NCBI RefSeq assembly: GCF_964340395.1
Contig: NC_135565.1
Span: 1,425,001-1,489,000 of the forward strand
Length of the DNA: 64,000 bases
Direction: 5' to 3'
From: Glandiceps talaboti
Taxonomy: Eukaryota; Hemichordata; Enteropneusta; Spengelidae
In this document: positions 1 through 12,800 of the stretch, one piece after another
How the letters are laid out: each line of letters opens with the position of its first letter
Position numbering within the stretch: the first letter of the stretch is position 1
The notes under the pieces: model-generated
The model's input: only the letters and a program-made list of their open reading frames with translations
The model's database searches: none
What the model was told of the DNA's origin: nothing
Program-made: the position numbers and the translations under genes

Positions 1-183
1 ATGATGATGATGATGATGATGTTGATGATGTTGTTGTTTGTTTTAGTGGCGATGGTGTTGTTGTTGTTGATGGCAGTGATGATGGTGATGATGACAGTGA
101 TGATGATTATTATTATTATCATTATAATGATGATGATGATGATGACGACGACGACGACGACGACGAAAATGATTTATGATTTG

Positions 184-220
<37 letters not shown>

Positions 221-240
221 TTGTGGTGGTGGTGGTGGTG
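1..240. repeat. Compound trinucleotide microsatellite
   Basis: Runs of ATG, TTG, ATT, GAC and GGT follow one another at the window edge. The open frame through it is low-complexity and starts at base 1, so it is not called as a gene. Confidence 0.9.
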
Positions 241-402
241 GTGTTAGCACACGCTCATTCTTTAACACAATTCCAAGTCTAAGACTAATACATCTATATC
301 GTAATTGGTGACTTTATTTCCATAACAAATAATTCATGTACAAACTTTAAATGCATCTTGTTTAAACAAAGATGTAATTTCTTATCAAAGTATGTACAGA
401 TG

Positions 403-530
403 TACCTACAAATATAATATACAGATGTACCTACAAATATAATATACAGATGTACCTACAAATATAATATACAGATGTACCTAATACAAATATGATATAC
501 ACACGTACCTAATACAAATATGTAATGTTA
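403..530. repeat. Short tandem array, about 25 bp unit
   Basis: The unit TACAGATGTACCTACAAATA plus five bases occurs about four times and then decays (ACACGTACCTAATAC). Confidence 0.8.
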
Positions 531-540
531 TAATATACCT

Positions 541-2634
541 AGTGATAATGCTGTGCATGATTCGCTAGAAACAGTCACGTGATAGGAAAATAGATGACTA
601 TTTCCCTAGGGGAATAGTTCCATCAACTATTACATGGTCACGTGAGTTCACAGCAGGTCAAAATTGCAGCTTCTGACGATGTCGTCTGCCACCACGAGTT
701 CACAGCATGAGGTATATTATAAAACACATATTGCCTGGCCTATATCCGGGCTATAGCACCCGTTTATTACACCCGGAGGGACTGTGAGTTACCAGAATCA
801 CATGCTATTTCACATGATGATGATTGTCCTTCCATTCTCCGTCATGCAAAGTGCCAGCCAAGAAACATGGGCTGACCAAAAATACCGGTAACTAAGGAAT
901 AAAATCGCCCAGTGGTCAAATATCAGCAATAAATCTATTATTTAGTCGGTTTACCTCGTCTTGACTGCAAAAGTCCCCAAAACTCTCGAAATCGGAACTT
1001 TTCAAGTTCTACCGAAAATTTAATCACAGCTCCTTACTTACAGCGCAAGTGTCTCTTGGTAATTATTCATCTCGCTCGCGATATCAAATATGGCGGTGTT
1101 GACGAGGGTTATTTCAATTTCGTCAGAGGAATGGAAAATGCATAGATATTCAATTGAGTGCTAATATTCAATCGTTGGGTAGGTAATTCTTTTGCGATAG
1201 GTGCACAAGCAGTTTGCCTGTGGTCTAGTAATAGGCCGACTACATTGCTCTTTGCATGACGGTGTTGAGGGTCGTGTCAGTAATATAGACCCGTGCACTG
1301 TCTGTAAGCAGGACTACCATCACCTTAGAGCGGCTCAGTATAAGCCTAAAGCATCGTTCATGGCCCTATAAAAGGTTATAAAATGCAGACACACCTTCAG
1401 ACCATTCACAAATAAATTTGTCACTAGACAAACTAAGCAAAACTTCATATTTACACTGCATAGTATTAAACTATTCATCGTTTAAAGATACATTTAGTGA
1501 CGTTGTGACTTCATATCGTGAGATCGCACCCGTAGTGGATGGAATCTCAATGGAAATTCAACAGATATTCAGGTTCTGGGGCCGATCTATTACCTGCAAT
1601 TTACATGATTCATTCCAATTCAAAAGTGCAGTTTGTTTTACTGTTTTTTTTATCAGTTTCAGTGCAAATTTCAATTATACTGGTATACCATCCCCAGAGG
1701 ATGGTTTATTGCTTAATATCAAAATAGAACATGACGACATAAAATATTTCGAAAAAATTGAAGATTACATGACGAATTATAAATTATACACTATCCATAT
1801 GTGTGACTTAAAGCCAATACATTCAATTGATAAGTGCTATGTATGATTTTTATTAAATCTTGCATTGCCTCGCTAAGTGTGATCAGTAGAACATTATCAC
1901 AACTGCATGGTTTTGTCTGCACCATTTCGTACAGTACCTCTTGACCGTACTGGCATGCTAGCAAATGTGACAAAGTTCACTATTCCATGTCTGCATTTAT
2001 CATTCCATAGTGCAAACAATATTATACATCTTACATTTAAAAATACTTTCATATTTATGTAATGTGAATAACTCTGAGAATGCATCAAAATTGATGGATT
2101 TGACTGCAAAATAGTGTCTGCCGGATGCCATGTTGAATTGACCGACATAGCAGAAATAAAATTACAGAAATTTTAGAATGTAAGATATGTCCTTCCGCAC
2201 CGGCCTCCTCTCTAATACGTGAAAGGGCTTGACCAATGTATGAGGGCGTTCGATGAGGGCGTACCTGACAAACTACAGTAATTTACACTTTGTCAGATTT
2301 ACATTTCAAGAAACCAAAAACCATTGTATTTCCTCTTAGGTTTGATTGTTGTTCGTTCTGTATCAGTACAATTTTCAACAGATGTAGTGAAATGTTAGAC
2401 TGTAATTTTAGATTGCGTCTTTAGAAAAAAGATAAAGACAAACACAAAAATAGTCAAAACACACTTAATTTCCACAAATTTGATCTCGAGATTAGCCCAG
2501 AGATTTGGTGTTTTATCATGTATTATCAAACCTGAAAGCCAAATCTCTGGATTACTCCAAATTCACTTGCCTTTGGAAACCATGGAGACGAAACCAAATG
2601 TATAAATTTCCATACAAAAATAACTTCAGTTCTC
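541..2634. other. No gene recognised
   Basis: AT-rich sequence downstream of the TNFR-like A stop. Open frames are short, without family signatures. An imperfect hairpin centred on CCTAGG (597-618), with CACGTG near both flanks, is the only structure seen; later tail exons of the receptor could hide here. Confidence 0.4.
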
Positions 2635-2837
2635 TCATACAAAGTCCACGTTCCCTGTTTTTATATAAGTCTCAGTTTGTTCGTTTCGTTTTAAGTATCG
2701 TATGACAGTAAACATGGTCAAAATTATGACAGTCAACACAACTGACAACGTAACTACAGCCATAATAATTTTACGACGTAAATATTTATCCTCTTCTTTC
2801 TTTGGTCTATCATTGTATTGTTTGCCACTCTGCTTTT
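2635..2837 (-). CDS. TNFR-like A, coding exon 3 (transmembrane)
   Basis: Acceptor TATTACAG at 2845-2838 (minus), entering with two bases that complete the split codon from exon 2. It encodes a charged juxtamembrane segment (KKEEDKYLRRK), a hydrophobic span of about 23 residues and a short tail ending NVDFV before TGA. It sits 5.4 kb from exon 2; phase agreement and the expected domain order are the evidence for joining them. Confidence 0.68.
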
Positions 2838-3609
2838 CTGTAATACAACAAAACATGGAATGTTTACATTTGAATTTGAATGGTCAGTACTGACCTTAAA
2901 TATGTTACTGCTTTGCATTATTTATTCCTCACACACAAAAGATTTCTGACCGAGATCAATGAATATTCAAACCGCACAAACTCAAATGTAATTAATAAGT
3001 CCATTTTGTTAAAGTTGTAATAACGCTTGAACATTGACAAACTATTGTTGCTGCTCTGTAACGCTTGAACATTGACAAACTATTGTTGCTGCTCCGTGCT
3101 ACATACTGTATTGTAAAAAGTGAAAACTCTGGAACAATCTTGAGATATAGCCATTTAAAATTATTCATGCAATTCTATAGAAACCCTAAAAAGCTAAATA
3201 GGTCCATTTACAGTAAGACCCCAAAGTGTTTAGGGAGCCTTCAGTATTTATAGGAGGAGGGCCAGAGGAATCGGGGGTGGAGGGGGTTCACATTTTACAA
3301 ACCTGTTCTTGGGGGAGGGTAATATTTTGCATTTTGATGTTTGGGGAGAGTCACACTTTACAATCCGTAGACCAAATTGAAGATTCAAATATTGTCAATT
3401 TTTTTTGTGTGTTTTGAGATGCAAAAGTGAGATGAGCACTCAACATTTCAATTTTAAGAGTACTTTACATGCAGTACAAAAATAAAAATACACCTATTGT
3501 AAGAAAATTGTTTAATAAAACGATGCATTTTTTTTGAGTGTACCATATCACCTTATCATTCACACTGTCCATGAATGTTGTTGTTTAAATATGATGGTGA
3601 TAGTAGCAG

Positions 3610-3682
<73 letters not shown>

Positions 3683-6600
3683 ATCAGAGAACTTTTACAA
3701 GTGACCAGATCAGACAGAGTATGCACAACATAGAAAGCATGTTTTAGATACTAACTAGATTGTGTATGATTATAAGAGAAAGGTAACTAGCCAGTCTTTT
3801 CCTGTTTGTCACTTTATATGTAGAAATATTGCTTTCTAATACAGAGTCAAAATCATTTAATTTGTATGTATGCATATAATAGGAATATTGATTAACGTTC
3901 AGTATATGCAACTGTCATGGGGAGGGTCATGTTTTTGAAAATGGGACAAAGGGGAGGGTCATTTTTTACAAATGGAGAATGGAAAGAGGGTCATGTTTTA
4001 TTTCCTCAGGCTCCCCCCCCCCCCTGTAAATACTGAAGGCTCCCTAAGTGTTTTATAAGATCATTGGTTCAACATTACTAATATTCATAGTATCAACTCA
4101 TCTGTAAACAAAGTATTTGGTAGATTATGGCACCATTACTAGTCTCAGTCCTACCCCCTCCCCCCATATGAAACACAACATTTCAACAAACAATGACTCT
4201 AATATGTCAGAACATGTTATCATTGGGTCCCCCTAGGTCCCCCTTTGATCTAGACATATCATGTGTTGTCGCAGTACAGTCTCTGATTACTCACAGTGTT
4301 ATAACGAAGTGGCTAGCTAGCCTCACAAATAGCAAAGTCGTCGGAAGAGTTTGTCAGATTACTATCTCTGTTGAAATCTATGTACTCACTTTTTTTGTAC
4401 TCACTCATCTTTCACTCATCTTTCAAAAAACAACCCGTTATTTTGATTACCATGGCAACTGATGTTCATTAAATAACCACTTTTTGAACTCAGCAGGACA
4501 AACTACCCTTTGTAGTGGGGTCAATGTGCAAATAAAAAGATATTTATCAGATTTATAATGTTATTTGTGAGATGTATGTGTATATAACAAAAACATAATT
4601 TTCACGTCTACCATATGTTTCCATGGAAACAGCTATCCAATTTTATACAATTTATGTTACATCGGGTAGCACTAACTCATACTTGTATAAAACAAGACCA
4701 TTTTTTAACGCTATTATTCTATTTTCAATGTTTTGTCAAATTTTGGAAAAATGATTAACATATTTTGGTGATTTTGGTTACCATGGCAACATATGTTCAT
4801 AAAATGACCCCCTTTTTTGAACTTAGCATAACAAACTACCCCAGGTAGGGTGGTTAATATTCAAATAAACTTTATTATTATCAAAATTATTATTATTATA
4901 TAAGATTTATAATATTATAATGAAAAATGTTGGGAGGACTTTAGAGGAATATCACTTATGGTTGTTGTGTAGGAGGTGTAATGGTTGAAGTTTTACACCC
5001 ACAACTAATTGTGAAACATTTCCCATTCAAGCTTCAAGTCATAACAATTGGTGAGCCTGGTACTTGCCATGTATATGAATAAAAGTATAACAATATTATT
5101 TACTTATGACTAAATTGGCACTATCACTGTGGCTCAGCGAAGATCTCAATTGTCCAGTATTCCACAAAGCATTTAGGCACCAATATTTGATTGACATCTA
5201 TATGGTAGTGGTCACTCAGATTTTCACAAAATCCCCAACTATATCCAGTGGCATTGTGTTCAATCATAATGCAACTAACGGATGGATATTTTGGTACACG
5301 AGTGTCAATGTTGTGTCAAACCAGACCTTATTACTCAAAGACCTACATAATCGAATGTTACATCGCTTATCCATCACGATCATGTCATATTCAACTCAAG
5401 TTTATGTGCATATATGTATATGATTTATACTGCCAAGAAACGAAAGTTGAACTTTGTTCATAACAAAAGGTATGTAGAGCTGATGACTTTGTTAACGTAC
5501 ATGTTTGTAAATGTCAGCACAACTGGATACTAATATGTCAAGATGGGGTTGTATTTTCAAGCTGAGTAATTTGTATTCAATTGTAATTTTACACAGTATA
5601 TCGTTATTTCTGTGTTATGCTGTCATTATTGCTAACAGTTGCAGGCTTTTACATGTAATATTTAACAGAAAACTAGCGAAGGCCTGTAATTTTCTTCACA
5701 TTCCCGCACATCGGTTTGTTTATGTATGTACATGTAGCACCCTCCTTGTGCATGACATGTTGTAATGTAGTCGGCCCTTCAAAATTTGGGATCGTAATTA
5801 GACCTTGTGATCAGCACAGACCTTCTCACATACATGTTAACTTAAAGCTTTTACGACCACTCAGCTTGTCACTAGTTGCATATTTTATTTGGACTTAGAG
5901 TAACAAAATATTTGGTATTTTAATAGCAAACCCATTCGTTTGTAGGTATATGTCAGATGTATTTTTTTTTAACTAAAACATGGCATTTGTAAGCGTATTT
6001 TGTTTCCATGGAAGCCACTCTCTAATTTTAGATAATCTGACTTACAATGGATAACACTAGTGCATATATGCCAAAAGTAAGGAATTTTGTTTGTAAAAAA
6101 TGTCTTCTTAGAATTTTACATAAATTTTGTCAAATAATAGATAATATGGTGATTTAGGTTACCATGGCAACAGATGTTCCTAAAATGATAACTATTTTTG
6201 AACTCAGCATAACAAACTACCCAATATAGGGTGGTCAATATGCAAATAAACTGTTATAATTAAATTTATCATGTCATTTTCCAGATATGTAGGTGTTTAA
6301 TCAACACAACATTTTTTACTCTACTCTGTTTCCATGGAAACAGCTGTCCTATTTAGACAATTTGTGTTACAACATACATGTCAAAAACAAGGACATTTTT
6401 TTTCTTCCATGTTTTATGTCAAAGTTTGGAAAAATCAACCACATATTATGGTAATTTTGGTTACCATGGCAACGGAAAGTTAGTAAAAATGACCCCCTTT
6501 TTTGAACTTAGCATAAAAAATATCCCAGGTAGGGTGGTTAATATTCAAAATAAACGTGATTATTATCAAAATTATTATTTATTAATATTCATTTAGGTGA

Positions 6601-8050
6601 AGGGGTTTAAATATTATATAATAATAAAGCATTGTGTGAGAGACAATTTAGAGGAATGGTGCCTTTTGGTCCTATTGTCAATAAAATGTATCCGTTTACG
6701 CATATATTTGCTATGCCGGCTCATATTTGCTATGCTGGCTGACATTTGGGCACCCTTTCACAACTTTATCTGTACACACTTAATTCTGCATTCAGTTTGT
6801 GAGAGTCTAAAATATAATAAAAATAATTTCAAAATTGCATGTCAGGAAAATAAAAAAATACCGCCAATGGCATTGTAGCACAACTGTACAGTTTTTAAAA
6901 ATGTTTATCCATATGCTAGTCCATGCTAACAATAGGTGTTCATTTGTTGAATGACTATCCAGTTGACTATCCAACCATGTTGTTATCTTTACGATATATG
7001 CTATCATTTGGCTGTTGCTATGCATTTTTTAATGTTTTTGTTCACTTGTGTATGAATTCCTGATATTATCTTTGCAATATATGTGATCATTTGGCTGTTG
7101 CTATGGGCGTGGTCTTGTTGCTAGGCACATTTGCATTCATTTTTTGAATGTTTATTCATTTGTCTTTCAATTCCTCTTATCTTTGCAATATACGTGATTA
7201 TTTGGCTGTTGCTATGGGTGTGGTCTTGTTGCTAGAAAATTTACATACATTTGTTTGAATGTCTGTTCAATTGTCTATCAATCCCTGTTGTTATCTTTGT
7301 GAAATACACGACTGTTTGGCTGTTGCTATGGGCGTGGACATGGTTGCTAGGGATATGTGCAAACATTTTTTGAATGTAACTTTGTTTATTCAGTTGCCTA
7401 CCAGATGATGTTGTTATTTGAGCAAAATATACTGCCATTCGGTTTGTTGCTAAGGGCGTGGTCATGGTTGCTAGGGCCAATTGTGTCAAAATATTGTGAA
7501 GAAAATCTGCAGAATAACACTTCTAGAAACATCTCACCAAGTTTCAGTCTCATTGATCCAGTACTTTTTGAGATATAAATTTTTGACCAAAATTCACATG
7601 TTTACACCTAATTTGCATATTACTGATGAGATCATTATATGCTTAATATTTTTTCATCTATACACCCACAGATGCATCCCTCTTAAAGTTCAGCCCAATC
7701 TGCTGTGTAGTTTTGGAATTATAGGTTTTTGACCAAAAAGACACATTTTTAGCCCTAATTTGCATATTACTAGGGAAATCATGTCATAAACAAATCTTAA
7801 TTTACTCACATCTAAGAATGTTCCCACAAAATTTCATGCCAATCTGCCCAGTAGTTTTGGAGATTAAGTTTTTTGACCAAAAATGACATTTTTTTAACCC
7901 AAAACCCATATCTCTGATGCAATCATTTTCATTTGAACAATTTCCTAACTAGACACATGACGTAACATGACCACCAAATATCAAAGCAATAGGTCTAGTA
8001 GTTTTTTTACTTTAAATTGTTTACACACACACACACACACACACACAGTC

Positions 8051-8099
<49 letters not shown>

Positions 8100-9807
8100 C
8101 TCTGCCATGCCTATAGCACTACTGAACCTTCAGTTCAGTTGTGCTAAAAACATAGAGTGGTGCACTTCTCTTGTATTTTGAAGAAATTGTAGTCAAATAT
8201 ATACCTGCTTTTGCAATAGTACTAACTTCCTTTGGTTGGCATGATTGTATAGATTTATTGTAGACATAATCTGGGTTGATGCAATCTCCACATACTGTGT
8301 CTTGATCTCTGTAACATGGCAATAACACTTCTACTCCTTCCTCACACACTGTACATTTCTCACAATGGCGTCTGTTATATCTGAACACACATATAAACAG
8401 TAATATTTATATATTACATAGATGTAGATGTTTTAATTCTATTGATGTTGTTCAATTGTGTAATTTTTCTTCTTTCTGTATTGTACTATATACCACACCT
8501 GTTAGTGTGTGTATGTAGTGTATATCGATCTCTGTTAGTGTGTGTATGTAGTGTATAACGATCTCTGCTAGTGTGTGTATGTAGTGTATATCGATCTCTG
8601 CTAGTGTGTGTATGTAGTGTATATCGATCTCTGTTAGTGTGTGTATGTAGTGTATAACGATCTCTGCTAGTGTGTGTATGTAGTGTATATCGATCTCTGC
8701 TAGTGTGTGTATGTAGTGTATATCGATCTCTGCTAGTGTGTGTATGTGTACATGTGTGTCTACTGTGATTTATAGACGTTTCGCGATGGTTACCATATTT
8801 CATGCAAGTGACAGGGGTCAGTAATGTTTTTACAAGATCTTGTCAAACTTGTTCATGTGCTGGACGTGTAATTATTCACCAGACACTAAATTTCCTATTC
8901 ATGTGAATGCATACGTTACATTGGCTAACAAATGTGACTGGTCTGGTCGAAGCAATTAGAACAAATCGTGAAATAAGTTTATCATGAAAGTATCGCCCAT
9001 CGGTGATGCACCCATGCATGGTTTTATCTGCTAGACCTCGGATGTTCTTCCGATAAAATACGACACACGACCGAACATCGCTATCGAGGATGGAACATCC
9101 GGGCAGGCTCTCACTGCGAACTTCGTTCGCTTATACTTAGTATCGAAGGAAAGCCCGAACGTCTAGAAGCAAGACTAGGTTTTATCGTTCTGATACTTTC
9201 AACTCTGACACACTGAGATGGGCGTGGTTCAATTTGGTGAATATCAGCAATAGGGTTGCAATAGGAATATATGTTGCACATGCGTATATAAACTTTGAAA
9301 GAAATAATAGCCCCCCCCCCCCCCCCCGGGTTATGTCCTCACTGGCAAGAGGCTGGGTAACCGAGACTAATAACAGTCTCGTCCCAACGTTAACCGCTCG
9401 CGAGAGTCTGGGTGGCCGTGACTGGGGAATGACTATTTACCACGTGTGTTTATAAACATATGTGATCACGTGATATCTAGAACGCTTGGGCATGGCAAGT
9501 ATGATCCGGTTTCGAGTTTGTTTGTATACAAAGGACGGAATGTGTGTGTTAAAATAAATATAACGACGTTTGCAACCAATAAAACATACCTTTTCTTTTC
9601 GTCATTGTTTTCAAATCTATCCTGGGATTGACTATGTCTATGTTGGTGATGTTTTCTATGTGAATGTGCTACGTATTGGCCTAGCTCACAGTGTTTCACA
9701 TGTCCCCATTCTCGTCTATTTTTGTCAGCTCTGTGTCCAGCCGTCGTAGACGTCTTTAGTACAACCAAGAAAATTGCAACCATAGAGTAGATATGAACGT
9801 TCAACAT
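2635..9807 (-). CDS. TNFR-like single-CRD membrane receptor A (3 exons)
   Basis: Coding exons on the minus strand are 9807-9590, 8380-8205 and 2837-2635, giving 198 residues. Phases match at both junctions, with AG acceptors and GT donors (GTATGT, GTATAT). Residues 1-23 look like a signal peptide. C40 and then C79, C82, C85, C95, C103, C106 and C120 form one TNFR cysteine-rich domain with the typical DTVCGDC end. Residues 155-177 are a hydrophobic membrane span, followed by a 21-residue basic/polar tail without a death domain. From the family, it should be a cell-surface receptor for a TNF-like ligand; single-CRD receptors such as insect Wengen are known. The loop between the first two cysteines is histidine-rich (residues 48-58). 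The stop lies just inside a possible donor (TTT|GTATGA), so a longer tail from further exons cannot be excluded. The paralogue starts head-to-head at 15125. Family call firm; ligand unknown. Confidence 0.78.
3020..3094. repeat. 37-bp direct duplication
   Basis: The stretch beginning TAACGCTTGAACATTGACAA occurs twice head to tail within the receptor A 3' region/intron. Confidence 0.75.
3224..4053. mobile_element. hAT-like MITE copy 1 with 8-bp target duplication
   Basis: Terminal inverted repeats start AGGGAGCCTTCAGTATTTA (3232 onward) and end with its complement at 4045; about 20 terminal bases match with one difference. Both flanks carry the direct repeat AAGTGTTT (3224-3231 and 4046-4053). 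An 8-bp target duplication fits the hAT superfamily. The interior has no transposase frame but a (GAT)n tract at about 3610-3680, also present in the second copy at 23.5 kb. It lies in the long intron of receptor A. Confidence 0.75.
4430..6600. repeat. Dispersed repeat block with X-box-like palindromes
   Basis: At least four related segments, around 4.45, 4.78, 6.16 and 6.46 kb, share a palindrome, then a GACCCCC/GATAAC...TTTTTGAACT block, CATAACAAACTACCC and GGGTGGTCAATATTCAAATAA. A second palindrome, GTTTCCATGGAAAC, recurs between them. The arrangement suggests two rounds of duplication of a pair of units. No coding frame is conserved. Confidence 0.7.
4777..4790. promoter_or_regulatory. X-box-like palindrome
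   Basis: GTTACCATGGCAAC matches the RFX-factor X-box consensus. Identical copies lie at 6158-6171 and 6460-6473, a near copy at 4446-4459. They sit in repeats, so function is uncertain. Confidence 0.45.
6876..8146. mobile_element. Helentron/'pearl'-like non-autonomous element
   Basis: TAGCACAACTG at 6876-6886 and its complement CAGTTGTGCTA at 8136-8146 bound an element with a core of about 120-bp repeats (GTTGCTATGGGCGTGG, TTGTTGCTAGG, TTTTTGAATG in each), then repeated 'TTTTGACCAAAA' segments, (CA)n and (GACA)n close to the right end. A tandem core plus a tetranucleotide tract near one end is the layout of mollusc 'pearl' elements and Helentron-associated elements. A second, longer copy starts near 40.29 kb and a right end is at 46.93-47.01 kb. 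The shared sequence extends some way left of 6876, so the boundary is approximate. Confidence 0.55.
8022..8100. repeat. (CA)n followed by (GACA)n
   Basis: A dinucleotide tract at 8022-8046 is followed by a CAGA tetranucleotide tract to 8100; part of the surrounding pearl-like element. Confidence 0.9.
8205..8380 (-). CDS. TNFR-like A, coding exon 2 (CRD core)
   Basis: The exon starts after a TTCAG acceptor (complement of 8381-8385) and ends in phase 1 before GTATAT. It holds 58 full codons carrying seven cysteines with the pattern CxxCxxC-x9-C-x7-CxxC-x13-C. The motif DTVCGDC and the following DYVY...SCQP segment match the paralogous receptor at 15.1 kb. Confidence 0.8.
8495..8755. repeat. 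33-bp minisatellite
   Basis: About seven copies of a unit containing GTGTGTATGTAGTGTATATC and GATCTCTGCTA lie in the first intron of receptor A. The unit length is a multiple of three, which keeps a spurious minus-strand frame open. Confidence 0.85.
8756..9589. other. Intron 1 of TNFR-like A, remainder
   Basis: No gene seen. It contains a C run of about 19 bases near 9311-9327. Imperfect inverted segments at about 8985-9210 (ATGAAAGTATCG on one side, its near complement around CGTTCTGATACTTTCA on the other) could be a foldback element. Confidence 0.4.
9590..9807 (-). CDS. TNFR-like A, coding exon 1
   Basis: Starts at the ATG read from 9807 on the minus strand. It encodes the signal peptide, the first CRD cysteine (C40, context KHCELGQY) and a His-rich stretch. 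It ends in phase 2 before a GTATGT donor at 9589-9584. The ATG is chosen because a hydrophobic leader follows directly. Confidence 0.72.
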
Positions 9808-12800
9808 ACTGTTCCACGTATCACAACTACAACACTAAAATAGGCAGTGAATGTTAATTCAGCTGAACGTTCCAAGTTCACACGAATGGGTGTTGGCCTG
9901 CACGCACGCTACAAGTTCGTGATAGTCACGGTATGATGTACTTCACACTGTTCACAGTCCTAGTAACAACTTGTCGCTTTTCACCAATATCGACAGCAAC
10001 AAGGGTTGTTCTCAAATTTAGCTGAATTTCAATACAGATACAGGAGCTGTACTTGTGGCTGGTTCCAGTCGCGACTGAGAGTCAACAATGTGATGTCTGT
10101 TGCCTAACTGCTATTGAAAGCAGAAGTTTGCATACCAATATATAATTTATACCGCCCACACATTCTCAAATCCACGCCAGTAACATGGGTAAATGAACGT
10201 TCATGACACAACGTTCGGCGTACTGAGAATTCGAAGAATAATTGGAGAAGAGCCAAATCACAAACAAACAAACAAACAAACAAACATATAAGTTAATTAA
10301 CCTGTCAGATATAACATATCAGACTCGTTTCCATATGTAAAGTGTTCAACTACGCAATTATGTTCTTGGTGAGGATTATAATAAGCTTAAATACTAGTAT
10401 GTTTGTTTTGTTTTTTCAAACATAATACCGTGACATAGACTGAATAAAATGCTTTGAAAGGCGTTCGTCCAGGAAAAAAAAACTCACGTAAAAGACGCAA
10501 TAACGATGAAATAAAGGTAAATACAGGAATACCAGCCTATCTAACATCAGATTTTAATCAGATTGAGGTTCGAGTATACTGTTCAACCTGCTCGTACCTC
10601 TCCAACCAGGACACTTGTCAAATCATGACAAACAGTTTCAAACACATGGCAGGGACCAGTCAGTTTCGTTAGCCTGTGGTACATATATATATTTGTTCTT
10701 GTCTCTGTTTCTTTCATAAATGGTTTAAATATTACTTCATGTAAGGGTTCAAACATAACTATACATAACATGATACATATAATACATGTATTACCTAGCT
10801 ACCACACTAGTTACAGAACATGCCATGTAAGTGTTTGGCTGTTTCACAATCAGTGCTTCACTTATCTTACACTTTGGGGCAAAAGCCTGTGAACTTCAAG
10901 GTTTTGTAATGGTAAGGGACCGGACAGAATTTACGGCAGGGGGGGGGGGGGGGCTGGGGAGAAATTATCTCTGACTTGGTTTTTTTCCTGCCCCCCCCCC
11001 ATCCACTGTGACCAAAATTTCACAGCCCCCCTTTCAAAAGTATAAAAATTTCATGCCCCCCCCCAAAAAAAAAAAAAGAAAGAAAAAAGAAAAAAAAAGA
11101 AAAAAAGTGCACAGTATCCTGCCCCCTACAATAACTAAAAAGAGTACAAATTTTTTTTGTTACTGTAGCACAACTGTAATATTTCTTTTGGTACTACTAT
11201 TATGTTACTATTTCAGCCCAAACAACTTAGTAGTTGTAGAGGAAGGTTTTAGAAAACAAAACAAAATAAAACATTTTGACCATACATGTAATCATACACA
11301 TGTGGTATAATCTTGTTTATTTCCCAACTAGACACCATAAGTAGTCATCACTTAATACCAAGGCATTTGATGTGGTGGTTTTAACTGTCATTCACTGGTA
11401 CATACACAGAAACACAGACACAGAGTAAACACATATTCACATGCGTGATTTGTGAAAAACTGTAGCGGGGACATTTGTGGGGAGTATCTAAGGACATCAC
11501 ATCACCTACATAGTGTATTCAAATATCTATTTATACTCATAACACAATAACTATCTAATGTCAGACATTTGTGATGTCATGATCAGATGAGTATTACTCA
11601 CAGTTTTCTAAACCATTCACATTAAGCTGAGGAGGGAAATAGTTTAATTTCACTGGTTTTAGATAGAAAGAAAGACAAGTCTTGCCTCACATCTTCAGAC
11701 TCTAGTGAGTCTGAGAGTGAAACTCAAGAATAGTGTCAAGGAAAAAAATAAAACACCTATCTATATTAAATCTGGCCAGACGTTTTTGTATTTACATTTT
11801 TCACCAAAAGGTCACTTTTTAATCACATAAATTACAGGTCCTATGCTAGTATATTACCAGAGCGTAATAGTTTTGGTAGTACTGGAACTCTTTCTATAGA
11901 GTGTAGACAATAGAAATATCATCACTATTGTCTGTGTTGGTGGGTTGGTGTTGTGTGTGTGGAGGTGTTGGTTGTTATTGTGTGAGTTATTGGGTGTGGA
12001 CAAGTAGGTGTTGGCGGGTTGTTACATGTTGGGCTTTGATGTTCCGTTAGTTAACGGGTTTAGATGCTCTATTGAAGTTGGACAAATAAAACTTATTCTC
12101 GTGTCGGCATTTGGATATCGACTCAGTTGGATATCAACTTATGTAGTTGCTTTTTACATGTTAGAGCTGTCTTGTAAAGCTTGCAAATTATTGTCTGAAA
12201 GTGTCTGTGAATAGCCTAATCATTGCCTTTAGAAGTAAAAAACCTCCAGGGCTTCTAGGGGGAGACCGCCTAGAACCCCCCGTAAGAGGTAGACATGTTC
12301 CAGTCTCAAATCAAAGTTCTTTCCTCCACCTCTTTGTGTTAAGATGCTATGAAACTTTATTTCAAAAATGTTTCAACCTCACGTAGTTGCTTGTTACATG
12401 TTAGAGCTGTCTTGTAAAGTTTGTAAATTATTGTCTGAAAGTGTCTGTGAATAGCCTAAACATTGCCTTTAAAAGTAAAAATCCTCCAGGGCTTCTAGGG
12501 GGAGACCGCCTAGAACCTAGAACCCCCCCCCCCCCCACATATCCCAGTCTCAAAGCTCTTCCCTCTACGGCTTACTGTCAGATGCTATGAAACTTTATTC
12601 ACGGGGGTCAGTGACATTTTTTCGGCCCAATGGAAAAAAACACTGACACCCCATCCCCCCAAGCTGGAGAAACTGACCGGTCTATCTAAATGTTTGAGCT
12701 CACCAATCAAGTTTCAGATTTGCATTTTCAGTGTGTCACCATACCATGGCATAAAAACTGTCAACGATGTTTATTTAATTGAAAATCAAATATGTATGAA

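Noticed and set aside
1-282. 93-codon frame at the window start
   Set aside because: Low-complexity Met/Ile/Val translation of trinucleotide repeats.
1418-2148. Extra cytoplasmic exons of TNFR-like A
   Set aside because: Open frames there lack an acceptor in suitable phase with any recognisable tail similarity; left open rather than called.
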